Assembly (NCBI RefSeq): GCF_000426285.1
Contig: NZ_AUFB01000014.1
Coordinates: forward strand, 62,001-126,000
Direction: 5' to 3'
DNA from: Rhizobium leucaenae USDA 9039
GTDB lineage: Bacteria > Pseudomonadota > Alphaproteobacteria > Rhizobiales > Rhizobiaceae
Length of the DNA: 64,000 bases
Below the pieces are notes generated by a model. That model did no database searches. It worked only from the letters and a program-made list of their open reading frames with translations, and had not been told where the DNA came from. Position 1 is the first letter of the stretch. Each line of letters begins with the position of its first letter. A program made the translations under genes and the position numbers. Shown here piece after piece: positions 16,847 to 26,254 of the stretch.

Positions 16847-17890
16847 ATGAACAAGGGACGTGTCACGGTCATCGATATTGCGCATGCCGCCGGCGTGTCG
16901 AAGTCGACCGTGTCTCTCGTTCTGCAGGGCAGTTCGCTGGTCAATGAGGCGACGCGAGCCAAGGTCAACGCGGTGATCCGCGAGCTCGGATACGTCTACA
17001 ATCGCGGAGCCGCCAATCTGCGCCAGGCGAAGTCGAAGATCGTCGGCATCGTCGTCAACGATCTCACCAACAGCTTCTTTGCCGAGCTGGCCGTCGGCGT
17101 CGATATGGTCGTGCAGTCGGCCGGCTATGTGCAGTTCCTGTCCAATACCGGCGAAAGCATAGACCGGCAGCGGGAGGTCGTCGCCTCGATGCGCGAGCAC
17201 GGCATTTCCGGCCTGATCGTCTCGCCGGCGCGCGGCACGGAAGCGGCCGACTTCAAGTCGCTCACCAATGCCGGCATGCCGGTGGTGATCGTCGTTCGCA
17301 ATATCCCCGGCGCAAAGGTCTCGTCGCTGGTGTCGGACAATTTTGCCGGCGCGTCGGCGGCGGTCGAGCATCTGGCCGGTCTTGGTCACCGCCGCATCGC
17401 TTTCATGGGCGGATTTGCCAATACCGCCGTTTTTGCCGAGCGGCTTGGCGGCTATCGCGATGCGCTGGCCAAGGCGGCGATTGCTTTCGACGACGACCTC
17501 GTCGTTGCCACCGCGCCTTCGCGCGCCGGCGGCGTCGAAGCGGTCGGCCGTGCCATGTTGCTCGCCCATAAGCCGACAGCGGCAGTATGTTTCAACGATG
17601 CGGTCGCCTTTGGCGTCTGCGATGGCCTGAGGGCGCGGCGGCTGGAGCCGGGCGTCGATTTTGCGGTGGTCGGTTTTGACGATGTGATCGAGGCGGAGAG
17701 TGCGGTGCCGGCGCTGACGACGGTTTCCGTCGATCCGCAGGGTATGGGGCGCCGCGCCGCGCAGTTGCTTCTGAAGCAGATCAATTCCGGCAAGGTGGAG
17801 GCGGAGGCGATCGTCAGCGCCGTGCGGTTGGTGGTGCGTCAGAGCTGCGGAGCCGGGCTGGACATAACGGCAAGGAGGGTCGTGTCATGA
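16847..17890 (+). CDS. LacI family transcriptional regulator
   Basis: Repressor of 347 residues. The DNA-binding head VTVIDIAHAAGVSKSTVSLVL (about 6-26) and hinge helix region LGYVYNRGAANLRQ precede a periplasmic-binding-like effector domain that starts at KIVGIVVNDLTNSFFAEL. The start follows GGGGAG; an upstream in-frame codon would fall beyond the operator. It overlaps the next gene by ATGA and so leads the catabolic operon it presumably represses. The effector is unknown. Confidence 0.93.
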   Translation: MNKGRVTVIDIAHAAGVSKSTVSLVLQGSSLVNEATRAKVNAVIRELGYVYNRGAANLRQAKSKIVGIVVNDLTNSFFAELAVGVDMVVQSAGYVQFLSNTGESIDRQREVVASMREHGISGLIVSPARGTEAADFKSLTNAGMPVVIVVRNIPGAKVSSLVSDNFAGASAAVEHLAGLGHRRIAFMGGFANTAVFAERLGGYRDALAKAAIAFDDDLVVATAPSRAGGVEAVGRAMLLAHKPTAAVCFNDAVAFGVCDGLRARRLEPGVDFAVVGFDDVIEAESAVPALTTVSVDPQGMGRRAAQLLLKQINSGKVEAEAIVSAVRLVVRQSCGAGLDITARRVVS

Positions 17891-18897
17891 GCGGAGGTGT
17901 AAAATGGGGCTTGATCGGCGCAAGCACGATCGCCCGCGAATGGATGATCGGCGCAATTCGCGCAACCGGCGGTGAGGTCGTCTCGGTGATGAGTACGGAC
18001 GCGGAGCGCGGCCGGGCCTATGCGGCTGAAAATGCCATTGCCAAATCGGTGACGGATGTCGCAGACCTCGTCAGTGATCCCGATGTCGATGCCGTCTATA
18101 TCTCGACGACCAACGAATTGCATCGCGATCAGACCTTGGCGGCAGTCAAGGCCGGTAAGCATGTGCTTTGCGAAAAGCCGCTGGCGCTGACGCTGGAAGA
18201 TGCGCGCCTCATGGTGCAGTCGGCGAATGGTGCCGGCGTGGTCATGGGCACCAATCATCATCTGCGCAATGCCGCCAGCCACCGCACGATGCGGGAGGCA
18301 ATCGCCGCCGGCCGGATCGGCAAGCCGCTGAGCGCCCGCGTTTTCCATGCCGTCTACCTGCCGCCGCATTTGCAGGGCTGGCGGCTTGACAAGCCCCAGG
18401 CGGGTGGGGGCGTCATTCTCGATATCACCGTTCACGATGCGGACACGCTGCGCTTCGTGCTGAACGACGATCCAGTGGAAGCGATCGCCTTCGGCCAGAG
18501 CGGCGGCATGGGCAAGGCGGGGCTCGAGGATGCCGTCATGGGGGCTTTGCGGTTCAAATCCGGCGTCATCGCTCAGTTCCATGATGGCTTTACCACAAAA
18601 TATGCGGAGACCGGCTTCGAGGTGCACGGTACGGACGGCTCCCTGATCGGCCGCAACGTCATGACGCAGCGGCCTGTCGGCCATGTCTTTCTGCGTGACC
18701 GCAATGGCGAAACCGAGCTGCCGCTCCATCATCACAATCTCTATGAGACGGCGCTTGCCGCCTTTCATGCCGCGATCGAAGGTCGGGGAAAACCGTCAGC
18801 CACCGGTGAGGACGGCGTCTGGTCGCTGGCAACGGGTCTTGCCGTCGTCAAGTCGGCCGCGACCCGCGAAGCCGTCAAGATCGATACAGGACTTTGA
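17887..18897 (+). CDS. Gfo/Idh/MocA family oxidoreductase
   Basis: NAD(P)-dependent dehydrogenase of 336 residues. It has an N-terminal Rossmann fold (GLIGASTIAREWMIGAI), the family EKP motif in HVLCEKPLAL (about 92-101), and a C-terminal beta-sheet domain with the GGGVILDITVHDADTLRF segment whose His/Asp are catalytic in relatives. Substrates in this family are sugars, inositols and related polyols. It is second in the LacI-led operon, and an effector or first substrate of sugar type would fit. Confidence 0.92.
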   Translation: MSGGVKWGLIGASTIAREWMIGAIRATGGEVVSVMSTDAERGRAYAAENAIAKSVTDVADLVSDPDVDAVYISTTNELHRDQTLAAVKAGKHVLCEKPLALTLEDARLMVQSANGAGVVMGTNHHLRNAASHRTMREAIAAGRIGKPLSARVFHAVYLPPHLQGWRLDKPQAGGGVILDITVHDADTLRFVLNDDPVEAIAFGQSGGMGKAGLEDAVMGALRFKSGVIAQFHDGFTTKYAETGFEVHGTDGSLIGRNVMTQRPVGHVFLRDRNGETELPLHHHNLYETALAAFHAAIEGRGKPSATGEDGVWSLATGLAVVKSAATREAVKIDTGL

Positions 18898-18905
18898 GCG
18901 TCGCG

Positions 18906-20519
18906 ATGAACAAGCACATCACTCCCGCCGAGGCGGCTGCCCTGATCCCCGATGGCGCCATCGTTTCCGTCTCGTCCTCAAGCGGTCTCGGCTGCCCGGA
19001 TCTGATGCTGAAGGCGATCGGCGAGCGTTTTGACGCAATAGGCCATCCGCGTGACCTGACGACACTGCATCCGATCGCGGCGGGCGATATGAGCGGCATC
19101 AAGGGTGTCGATCACATCGCCAAGAAGGGTCTGCTGAAGGCAATCATCGGCGGCTCCTATCCGTCGGGGCCGTCCAGTTCGGAACCGCCGCTGATCTGGC
19201 AGATGATCGGCAACAACGATGTGGCAGCGTATAATATTCCGTCCGGCATTCTCTTCGACATGCATCGCGAGGCCGCCGCCAAGCGTCCCGGCGTCTTAAC
19301 CAAGGTCGGCCTTGATACCTTCGTCGACCCGGAGCGAGAGGGCTGCGCCATGAATGCGGCGGCCGGGGCTGAGCCGGTGGTGAAGCGAATTCGCTTTGAG
19401 GGCGAAGACTGGCTTTATTTCAAAGCGATCGCGCCGCAGGTCGCGATCATCCGGGCAACGACCGCCGATGAGCGCGGCAATCTCACTTATGAGCACGAAG
19501 GCGCCTATCTTGGCGGGCTCGATCAGGCGCTCGCCGCCCGCAACAATGGCGGCATCGTCATCGCCCAGGTCAAGCGCCTTGCCAAGGAAGGCTCACTGAA
19601 ACCGCATGATGTGCGCGTTCCCGGCGTTCTCGTCGATTATATCGTCGTTGATTCGGATCAGAAACAGACGACGCAGACGCTTTACGATCCGGCGATCTCG
19701 GGCGAAATATTTCGGCCGCTCGACAGCTTCCGTGTGCCGGAATTCAATATCCAGAAGGTCATTGCCCGGCGGGTGGCGCAGGAGCTGCAATCCGGCAGCG
19801 CCGTCAATCTCGGCTTCGGCATTTCCGCCAATGTGCCGCGTATTCTGATGGAAGAGGGATTGCATGGCGCGGTGACCTGGGTGATCGAGCAGGGGGCGGT
19901 CGGCGGCGTGCCGCTGCTCGATTTCGCCTTCGGCTGCGCGTCCAACGCTGACGCCTTCATGCCCTCGCCCTATCAGTTCACCTATTTTCAGGGCGCCGGT
20001 TTCGACGCTTCGCTTCTCTCTTTCCTGGAGATCGGCCGCGACGGCTCCGTCAATGTTTCCCGGCTCAGCTTCCGGCCACATGTGACGGCGGGCGCCGGCG
20101 GCTTTGTCGATATCACGGCGCGGGCGAAGAAGATCGTCTTCTCCGGCATGTTCAATGCCGGCGCGAAGCTCGGTGTCGAGGACGGCCGGCTGATCATCGA
20201 GAAAGAAGGCAAGCTAAAGAAGCTGGTGAACGCCGTCGAACACGTCACCTTCTCCGGCCCACGCGGCGTCGCGCAGGGGCAGGACATCACCTATGTCACC
20301 GAGCGCTGCGTGATGAAACTGACGCCGGAAGGGTTGTTGCTGACGGAGATCGCGCCGGGCGTGGATTTGGAGGCGCATATTCTTAACCAGTCGGAGTTTC
20401 CGCTGCTCGTCTCCGACCGGCTGAAGGTGATGGATGCAGCCCTGTTTCATGAGGTGCCGATCGGTCTGACGCTGCCCGCCAAGGCAAACCGTGTTCTGGA
20501 AGGAGCACGCCATGGCTGA
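18906..20519 (+). CDS. Acetyl/propionyl-type CoA-transferase (family I, fused subunits)
   Basis: A 537-residue protein with both halves of a family I CoA-transferase in one chain. The N-terminal half has PAEAAALIPDGAIVSVSSSSGLGCPD. The C-terminal half carries the probable catalytic Glu in VIEQGAVGGVP (about residue 325-335), followed by LDFAFGCASNADAF. It moves CoA between acyl groups and activates an organic acid without ATP. ATG at 18906 is preferred; a TTG at 18894 overlapping the previous stop would add four residues. Confidence 0.88.
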   Translation: MNKHITPAEAAALIPDGAIVSVSSSSGLGCPDLMLKAIGERFDAIGHPRDLTTLHPIAAGDMSGIKGVDHIAKKGLLKAIIGGSYPSGPSSSEPPLIWQMIGNNDVAAYNIPSGILFDMHREAAAKRPGVLTKVGLDTFVDPEREGCAMNAAAGAEPVVKRIRFEGEDWLYFKAIAPQVAIIRATTADERGNLTYEHEGAYLGGLDQALAARNNGGIVIAQVKRLAKEGSLKPHDVRVPGVLVDYIVVDSDQKQTTQTLYDPAISGEIFRPLDSFRVPEFNIQKVIARRVAQELQSGSAVNLGFGISANVPRILMEEGLHGAVTWVIEQGAVGGVPLLDFAFGCASNADAFMPSPYQFTYFQGAGFDASLLSFLEIGRDGSVNVSRLSFRPHVTAGAGGFVDITARAKKIVFSGMFNAGAKLGVEDGRLIIEKEGKLKKLVNAVEHVTFSGPRGVAQGQDITYVTERCVMKLTPEGLLLTEIAPGVDLEAHILNQSEFPLLVSDRLKVMDAALFHEVPIGLTLPAKANRVLEGARHG

Positions 20520-21285
20520 GGTCAAAGTTTCCGTTGAAGGTTTCCTCGCCACCATCACGGTCTCGCGACCGGAGAAGCTGAACGCCTTCGACATCGACAT
20601 GCTGAAGGCGCTGGCCGCCGCCTGTGACGAAGTGGAAGCGAACGCTTCCGCGCGTGTCGCGATCCTGACTGGGGAAGGGAAGGCCTTTTCGGCCGGAGGC
20701 GATATCAAAGCCTGGGGCGGTATGGCGGCCAATGAGTTCGGTCATGCGTGGGTGCGCTTCGGCCATCGTGTCTTCGAGCGGCTGGCAACGCTGCGCATGC
20801 CGGTGATCGCCGCACTGAACGGTCACGCGCTCGGCGGAGGGCTGGAGCTGGCGGCGGCGGCCGACATCCGCATTGCGGAAAGCGAGATCAGGATTGGCCT
20901 GCCGGAAACCAGCCTCGGCATGGTGCCGGGCTGGTCTGGTACGCAGCGGCTTACCAAGCGGTTTGGCGCGCAGATCGTGCGGCGCATGGTGCTGGGCGGA
21001 GAGATGTTTTCCGCCGAAGAGGCACGCGGCTACGGTCTTGTGGATGCCGTCGTGGAAACGGGAACGGTGCTTTCCGCCGCCAGGGATTACGCAGCGCGCG
21101 TCGCCGCGCGTGGGCCGGCGGCGCTGGAAATTGCGAAGCTGATGATTGCCTCCGCCAATGGCGAGGATAATGGCTCGGCCGTAGAAGCGTTGGGCTCGAT
21201 CCTGGTCGCCAAGACCGGCGACCTCAAGGAGGGCGTTGCGGCCTTTGCCGGCAAACGCGCTGCCGAATTCAAGGGAGAATGGTGA
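20512..21285 (+). CDS. Enoyl-CoA hydratase/isomerase family protein
   Basis: Crotonase-fold enzyme of 257 residues. The CoA-binding loop SAGGDIKAWGG (about 60-70) and oxyanion region LNGHALGGGLELAAAADIRIA (about 101-121) are clear. A Glu in LPETSLGMVPGWSGT occupies a usual catalytic position. The start is placed at the ATG behind AAGGAG, overlapping the CoA-transferase stop by 8 bp. The enzyme probably hydrates the acyl-CoA made by that CoA-transferase, but isomerase or hydrolase activity is equally possible for this fold. Confidence 0.9.
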   Translation: MAEVKVSVEGFLATITVSRPEKLNAFDIDMLKALAAACDEVEANASARVAILTGEGKAFSAGGDIKAWGGMAANEFGHAWVRFGHRVFERLATLRMPVIAALNGHALGGGLELAAAADIRIAESEIRIGLPETSLGMVPGWSGTQRLTKRFGAQIVRRMVLGGEMFSAEEARGYGLVDAVVETGTVLSAARDYAARVAARGPAALEIAKLMIASANGEDNGSAVEALGSILVAKTGDLKEGVAAFAGKRAAEFKGEW

Positions 21286-22793
21286 TGACGGTCCTTGTGA
21301 AGCCGCAGGCGCTTCCCGATGTCAGAGTGCGTGACTTCAAGATGCTGATCGACGGCAAATGGGTCGAAGGCGTCGAGACCGGCACGATCGACCGTGTGGC
21401 GCCGAGCCACGGCGTCACCGTCAGCCGCTACAAATCCGCGACCAAGGATGATGTGCGCCAGGCGATCGCGGCCGCACGCAAAGCGTTCGATCATGGTCCT
21501 TGGCCGCGCATGACGGCGGCGGAACGCTCCAACACCCTATTGAAAGCCGCCGACATGATCTCGGCGCGGGCTGAAGAGCTCGCCTACCTCGATGCGATCG
21601 AAGCGGGCAAGCCGATCACCCAGGTGCGCGGCGAGATCAGCGGTTCTGCCGATATCTGGCGCTATGCGGCCGCCCTTGCCCGAAATCTGCACGGCGAGAG
21701 CTATAACACGCTTGGCGACGGCACGATGGGTGTCGTGTTGCGCGAAGCGATTGGGGTCGTCTCGATCATCACGCCCTGGAATTTCCCGTTCCTGATCGTA
21801 AGCCAGAAGCTACCATTTGCGCTTGCCGCCGGCTGTACAGCCGTGGTCAAGCCGTCCGAGTTGACGTCGGGTTCGACGCTGGTGCTCGGCGAAATCCTGA
21901 TGGAAGCCGGCGTGCCGGCCGGCGTCATCAATATTCTCGTCGGTACGGGCGCTGATGCCGGCGCGCCGATGACCAGCCATCCGGATGTCGACATGATCTC
22001 CTTCACCGGTTCGACCGGTGTTGGGCGGCTGACCATGGCGAGTGCGGCGCAGACGCTGAAGAAGGTCTCGCTCGAACTTGGCGGCAAGAACCCGCAGATC
22101 GTCTTTCCGGATGCCAATCTTGATGAATTCGTCGATGCCGCGGTGTTCGGCGCCTATTTCAATGCCGGCGAATGCTGCAATGCCGGCTCGCGGCTGATCG
22201 TCCATCGCGATATCGCCGAGGAGGTCACGGCGCGCATCGCCAGCCTGTCGGAAAAAGTGAAGGTCGGCGATCCGCTCGACCCCTCGACGCAGGTGGGGGC
22301 AATCATCACGCCGCAGCACCTGCAGAAGATTCAAACCTATGTCTCCGGCGCGGCAAAGAGCGGCGCAACGGTGGCGCATGGCGGCAGCCAGATTGATTTC
22401 GGCTTCGGCCAATATATGGCGCCGACCATCCTTGCCGACGTCAAGCCGGAAATGGCGGTGGCGAAAGAGGAGGTGTTCGGGCCTGTCCTTTCCGTGCTGA
22501 CGTTTGACACGACCGAGGATGCGATCTGCATCGCCAATTCCATCGATTACGGCCTTTCCGCCGGTGTCTGGAGCCGCGATTTCGATACGTGCATGACGAT
22601 CGGGCGGCGGGTGCGGGCCGGCACGATATGGATGAACACCTTCATGGACGGCGCGGCCGAACTGCCCTTCGGCGGCTATCGCCAATCGGGACTCGGGCGC
22701 GAACTCGGCCGGCATGCGGTGGAGGATTATACCGAGACAAAAACGCTTAACATGCATATCGGCCGACGCACCGGCTGGTGGATGCCGAGGTGA
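21285..22793 (+). CDS. Aldehyde dehydrogenase family protein
   Basis: NAD(P)-dependent dehydrogenase of 502 residues. Landmarks are TPWNFPF (about 164-170), the GSTGVGR nucleotide loop, the catalytic Glu in LELGGKNPQIVF (about 266) and the catalytic Cys in NAGECCNAGSRL (near residue 300). The ATG at 21285 forms a TGATG overlap with the hydratase stop and has AAGGGAG at a good distance; an ATG six bases earlier is too close to it. It oxidises an aldehyde of the pathway. The operon ends here or reads on into the importer genes. Confidence 0.93.
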   Translation: MTVLVKPQALPDVRVRDFKMLIDGKWVEGVETGTIDRVAPSHGVTVSRYKSATKDDVRQAIAAARKAFDHGPWPRMTAAERSNTLLKAADMISARAEELAYLDAIEAGKPITQVRGEISGSADIWRYAAALARNLHGESYNTLGDGTMGVVLREAIGVVSIITPWNFPFLIVSQKLPFALAAGCTAVVKPSELTSGSTLVLGEILMEAGVPAGVINILVGTGADAGAPMTSHPDVDMISFTGSTGVGRLTMASAAQTLKKVSLELGGKNPQIVFPDANLDEFVDAAVFGAYFNAGECCNAGSRLIVHRDIAEEVTARIASLSEKVKVGDPLDPSTQVGAIITPQHLQKIQTYVSGAAKSGATVAHGGSQIDFGFGQYMAPTILADVKPEMAVAKEEVFGPVLSVLTFDTTEDAICIANSIDYGLSAGVWSRDFDTCMTIGRRVRAGTIWMNTFMDGAAELPFGGYRQSGLGRELGRHAVEDYTETKTLNMHIGRRTGWWMPR

Positions 22794-22991
22794 GATGAAT
22801 GCGCCCGCAGGTATAGCCAAAAGGTCAACTAGCAATGGTTGTGAATGCTGGGCGTAGTACGGAATGTGCCGTTTTTCGTGCATGCTCCACGGCTGGGAGG
22901 CCGTGGCGGAATTGTTCTTTACGGGGAGTGAAGAGCATGGGGCAGTGGGAGGAGGTCTTGCTGCTCATCTATTTAAAACCGGGAGGAGAAT

Positions 22992-24236
22992 ATGCGTAAA
23001 TTGATGACATCCGTGGCTGCGGCCGCCCTTTTGATGACGGGCACCGTGGCGCATGCCACCGAAAGCGTCGAAGTCCTGCATTGGTGGACTTCCGGCGGCG
23101 AGGCAGCGGCGCTGGAGGTCCTGAAGAAGGATCTGGAATCGAAGGGCATAGGCTGGGTCGACATGCCCGTCGCCGGCGGTGGCGGCACCGAGGCGATGAC
23201 CGTGCTGCGCGCCCGCGTCACCGGCGGTAACCCGCCGACCGCCGTACAGATGCTCGGCTTCGACATTCTCGACTGGGCCAAGGAAGGTTCGCTCGGCAAT
23301 CTCGATGCGGTCGCGAACAAGGAAGGCTGGGACAAGGTCGTCCCTACCGCCCTGCAGCAGTTCTCCAAATATGACGGCCATTGGATCGCCGCTCCTGTGA
23401 ACGTCCACTCCACCAACTGGGTGTGGATCAACAAGGAAGCGCTGGACAAGGCCGGCGGCAAGGTGCCGGAGAATTGGGACGAGCTGATCGCGCTGCTCGA
23501 CAACTTCAAGAAGCAGGGCATCACGCCGATCGCCCATGGCGGCCAGGCCTGGCAGGATGCGACGATCTTCGACGCCGTCGTGCTCTCGTTTGGCAACGAC
23601 TTCTACAAGAAGGCCTTCATCGATCTCGATCCCGATACGCTCGGGAGCCCGAAGATGAAGGAAGCCTTCGACCGCATGACGAAGCTGCGCTCCTATGTCG
23701 ACGACAATTTCTCCGGTCGCGACTGGAATCTTGCGTCCGGCATGGTCATCGAAGGCAAAGCCGGCCTGCAGTTCATGGGCGACTGGGCCAAGGGCGAGTT
23801 CCTGAAGGCGAAGAAGGTGCCGGGCAAGGATTTCGTCTGCATCCGCTTCCCGGGAACGCAGGGCTCGGTAACCTTCAACTCCGACCAGTTCGCGATGTTC
23901 AAGGTCTCCGCCGACAAGATCCCGGCGCAGATGCAGATGGCGTCCTCGATCGAAAGCCCGACGTTCCAGTCGGCCTTCAACGTCGTCAAGGGTTCGGTTC
24001 CGGCCCGCACCGACGTTCCGGATACCGCTTTCGACGATTGCGGCAAGAAGGCGATCAAGGATCTGGCCGAAGCCAACAAGAACGGCACGCTGATGGGCTC
24101 CATGGCCCATGGCCATGCCAATCCAGCCGCCGTCAAGAACGCGATCTACGACGTCGTAACCCGCGAATTCAACGGCGATCTGTCGTCTGACGATGCGGTC
24201 AAGGAGCTCGTCTCGGCGGTTGCGGCTGCGAAGTAG
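22992..24236 (+). CDS. Carbohydrate ABC transporter substrate-binding protein
   Basis: Periplasmic sugar-binding protein of 414 residues (family 1 extracellular solute-binding). The signal peptide ends near AHA-TE (residue 23), and the mature start VEVLHWWTSGGEAAALEVLKK is characteristic of glucose/mannose-type binding proteins. It starts after GGGAGGAG. A 198-bp gap separates it from the aldehyde dehydrogenase, with a 7-bp-stem hairpin at 22887-22906. A repeat element separates it from the permease genes, which could let binding protein be made in excess. Confidence 0.93.
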   Translation: MRKLMTSVAAAALLMTGTVAHATESVEVLHWWTSGGEAAALEVLKKDLESKGIGWVDMPVAGGGGTEAMTVLRARVTGGNPPTAVQMLGFDILDWAKEGSLGNLDAVANKEGWDKVVPTALQQFSKYDGHWIAAPVNVHSTNWVWINKEALDKAGGKVPENWDELIALLDNFKKQGITPIAHGGQAWQDATIFDAVVLSFGNDFYKKAFIDLDPDTLGSPKMKEAFDRMTKLRSYVDDNFSGRDWNLASGMVIEGKAGLQFMGDWAKGEFLKAKKVPGKDFVCIRFPGTQGSVTFNSDQFAMFKVSADKIPAQMQMASSIESPTFQSAFNVVKGSVPARTDVPDTAFDDCGKKAIKDLAEANKNGTLMGSMAHGHANPAAVKNAIYDVVTREFNGDLSSDDAVKELVSAVAAAK

Positions 24237-24254
24237 GATAGTTCGGAGCAAGCC

Positions 24255-24421
24255 ATCCCCTCATCCGTCCCCTGAGCTTGTCGAAGGGCGGGCACCTTCT
24301 CCCCGAGGGGAGAAGGGAATGGAGCGCCCTCGACGGTCCCTCGGCCTCTTTGGAATCGAGAGGATGCGGCAATCGAGGTCGTCCCCTCTCCCCTCGGGGA
24401 GAGGGCTAGGGTGAGGGGGCC
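24255..24421. repeat. RIME-like mosaic repeat inside the sugar ABC operon
   Basis: Contains the palindrome CCTTCTCCCC-GA-GGGGAGAAGG at 24294-24315, a second CCCTCTCCCC-TC-GGGGAGAGGG in its right half (about 24383-24404), and outer arms CCCCTCAT/GTGAGGGG. The same modules occur at 29.7 kb. It lies between the binding protein and the first permease, where stable hairpins commonly lower downstream expression. Confidence 0.75.
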
Positions 24422-24490
24422 GTTCCGCTCGCAGTTCGCATATTTGGAACCCGCGTCCATTCGGGACGCGTTGAAACTGGTGTTCGACCC

Positions 24491-25372
24491 ATGAACAGTC
24501 GCAGCCGAATGCAGGAGCTGTTGCCCAAGCTGGTGCTGGCCCCGAGCTTCGTCGTCATTTTGATCTTCGTATATGGCTTCATCGCCTATACCGGCTATCT
24601 GTCGCTGACCGACAGCAAGATGCTGCCGTCCTATAACCTTATCGGCTTCACCAACTACAGTAAGCTCTGGGCGCTGCCGCATTGGTGGCGGGCGATCACC
24701 AATCTCGGCATCTTCGCCTCGTTCTATATCGTTATCTGCTCGGTGCTTGGTCTTGCTTTGGCGATCCTGCTCGACCAGAAAATCCGTGCCGAAGGGCTGT
24801 TGAGGCCGATCTATCTCTATCCGATGGCGCTGTCCTTCATCGTCACGGGAACGGCATGGAAATGGTTCCTCGATCCCGGCATAGGCCTCGAGAACACCAT
24901 GCATCTCTGGGGCTGGGAGAATTTTTCCTTCACCTGGATCAAGGATTCGAAGATGGCGATCTATTGCGTCGTCATTGCCGCCGTCTGGCAGTCCTCGGGC
25001 TTCGTCATGGCAATGTTCCTCGCCGGACTTCGCGGCGTCGACAACGAGATCATCAAGGCGGCGCAGATCGACGGCGCCTCTGCGATCACCACCTACCGCC
25101 GCATCATCATTCCGCTGATGCGGCCGGTATTCCTCTCGGCTTTCGTCGTGCTCGCCCATCTCGCCATCAAGGCCTACGACCTGATCATCGCGCTGACCGG
25201 CGGCGGACCGGGGCAGGCGACCGAACTGCCGGCCACCTTCATGTATTCCTACACCTTTACCCGCAACCTGATGGGCATCGGTGCTTCGTCGGCGATCATC
25301 ATGCTGGCGATGATCTTTGCCATCATCATTCCCTATCTCTATTCGGAAATCGGCGGAGGGAAACGAAGATGA
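24491..25372 (+). CDS. Carbohydrate ABC transporter permease (MalF type)
   Basis: Inner-membrane permease of 293 residues with six hydrophobic segments and the ATPase-contacting EAA loop in EIIKAAQIDGASAITTYRRIIIPLMRP (about 190-215). The N-terminal RMQELLPKLVLAPSF fits the first permease of CUT1 importers. No strong ribosome site precedes it, and it lies just after the repeat element. It overlaps the next permease by 4 bp. Confidence 0.93.
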   Translation: MNSRSRMQELLPKLVLAPSFVVILIFVYGFIAYTGYLSLTDSKMLPSYNLIGFTNYSKLWALPHWWRAITNLGIFASFYIVICSVLGLALAILLDQKIRAEGLLRPIYLYPMALSFIVTGTAWKWFLDPGIGLENTMHLWGWENFSFTWIKDSKMAIYCVVIAAVWQSSGFVMAMFLAGLRGVDNEIIKAAQIDGASAITTYRRIIIPLMRPVFLSAFVVLAHLAIKAYDLIIALTGGGPGQATELPATFMYSYTFTRNLMGIGASSAIIMLAMIFAIIIPYLYSEIGGGKRR

Positions 25373-26250
25373 GCAGCCCCAATCCGCAAAACGCCATCTC
25401 GCACGGCAAGCTGACCCGCGGGCTGATCTATGCGGCACTGATCCTATTTGCAGTCTATTACCTGCTGCCGCTCTATGTGATGCTGGTCAATTCCTTCAAG
25501 CCGCTCGAAGAAATCCGCCAGGGCGGCATGCTGAACCTGCCGCAGAGCTGGACGATCGAGCCCTGGATTTCTGCCTGGTCGACGGCGCAGATCGGCGTAC
25601 AGCCGACGGGGCTCCGGCCCTTTTTCATGAACTCGATCCTGATGGTCGTGCCCGCCGTCGCGATCTCCACCATGGTCGGCGCGCTGAACGGCTATGTGCT
25701 GACGAAATGGCGCTTCCGCGGCGCGGAAATCTTCTTCGGAATGCTCTTGCTTTCCTGCTTCATCCCGTTCCAGATCGTACTGATCCCGATGGCGCGCATT
25801 CTCGGTTTCTTCGGCATTGCCGGCACCATCTGGGGGCTGATCCTCGTCCATATCGTCTACGGCCTCGGCTTCACCACGCTTTATTTCCGCAATTATTATG
25901 AGGCGTTTCCGACCGAGCTGGTGCGTGCCGCGCAGATCGACGGGGCCAGCTTCTTCCAGATTTTCCGGCGTATCCTGCTGCCGTCCTCCGGGCCGATCAT
26001 CGTCGTCTCCGTCATTTGGCAGTTCACCAATATCTGGAACGACTTCCTGTTTGGAGCTTCGTTCTCCGGACCCTATTCCACGCCGATGACGGTTGCGCTC
26101 AACAACCTCGTTTCGTCGTCGACAGGCGTCAAGGAATACAATGTCCACTTCGCGGGCGCGATCCTCGCGGCCCTGCCAACCCTCATCGTCTACATCGTCT
26201 CCGGCCGGTTTTTCGTCCGCGGCCTGATGTCCGGCGCCGTCAAGGGATAA
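25369..26250 (+). CDS. Carbohydrate ABC transporter permease (MalG type)
   Basis: Second CUT1 permease, 293 residues, six membrane segments. The EAA loop is ELVRAAQIDGASFFQIFRRI (about 183-202). The N-terminal YYLLPLYVMLVNSFKPLEEI stretch is standard for MalG-type subunits. The ATG overlaps the previous stop, so the two halves of the channel are made together; a longer in-frame start would lie inside the first permease gene. Confidence 0.93.
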   Translation: MSSPNPQNAISHGKLTRGLIYAALILFAVYYLLPLYVMLVNSFKPLEEIRQGGMLNLPQSWTIEPWISAWSTAQIGVQPTGLRPFFMNSILMVVPAVAISTMVGALNGYVLTKWRFRGAEIFFGMLLLSCFIPFQIVLIPMARILGFFGIAGTIWGLILVHIVYGLGFTTLYFRNYYEAFPTELVRAAQIDGASFFQIFRRILLPSSGPIIVVSVIWQFTNIWNDFLFGASFSGPYSTPMTVALNNLVSSSTGVKEYNVHFAGAILAALPTLIVYIVSGRFFVRGLMSGAVKG

Positions 26251-26254
26251 GACC

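Noticed and set aside
22887..22906. Hairpin CCACGGC/GCCGTGG as a terminator after the aldehyde dehydrogenase
   Set aside because: No T-run follows directly and the stem is short; it may only attenuate, so no terminator was called.
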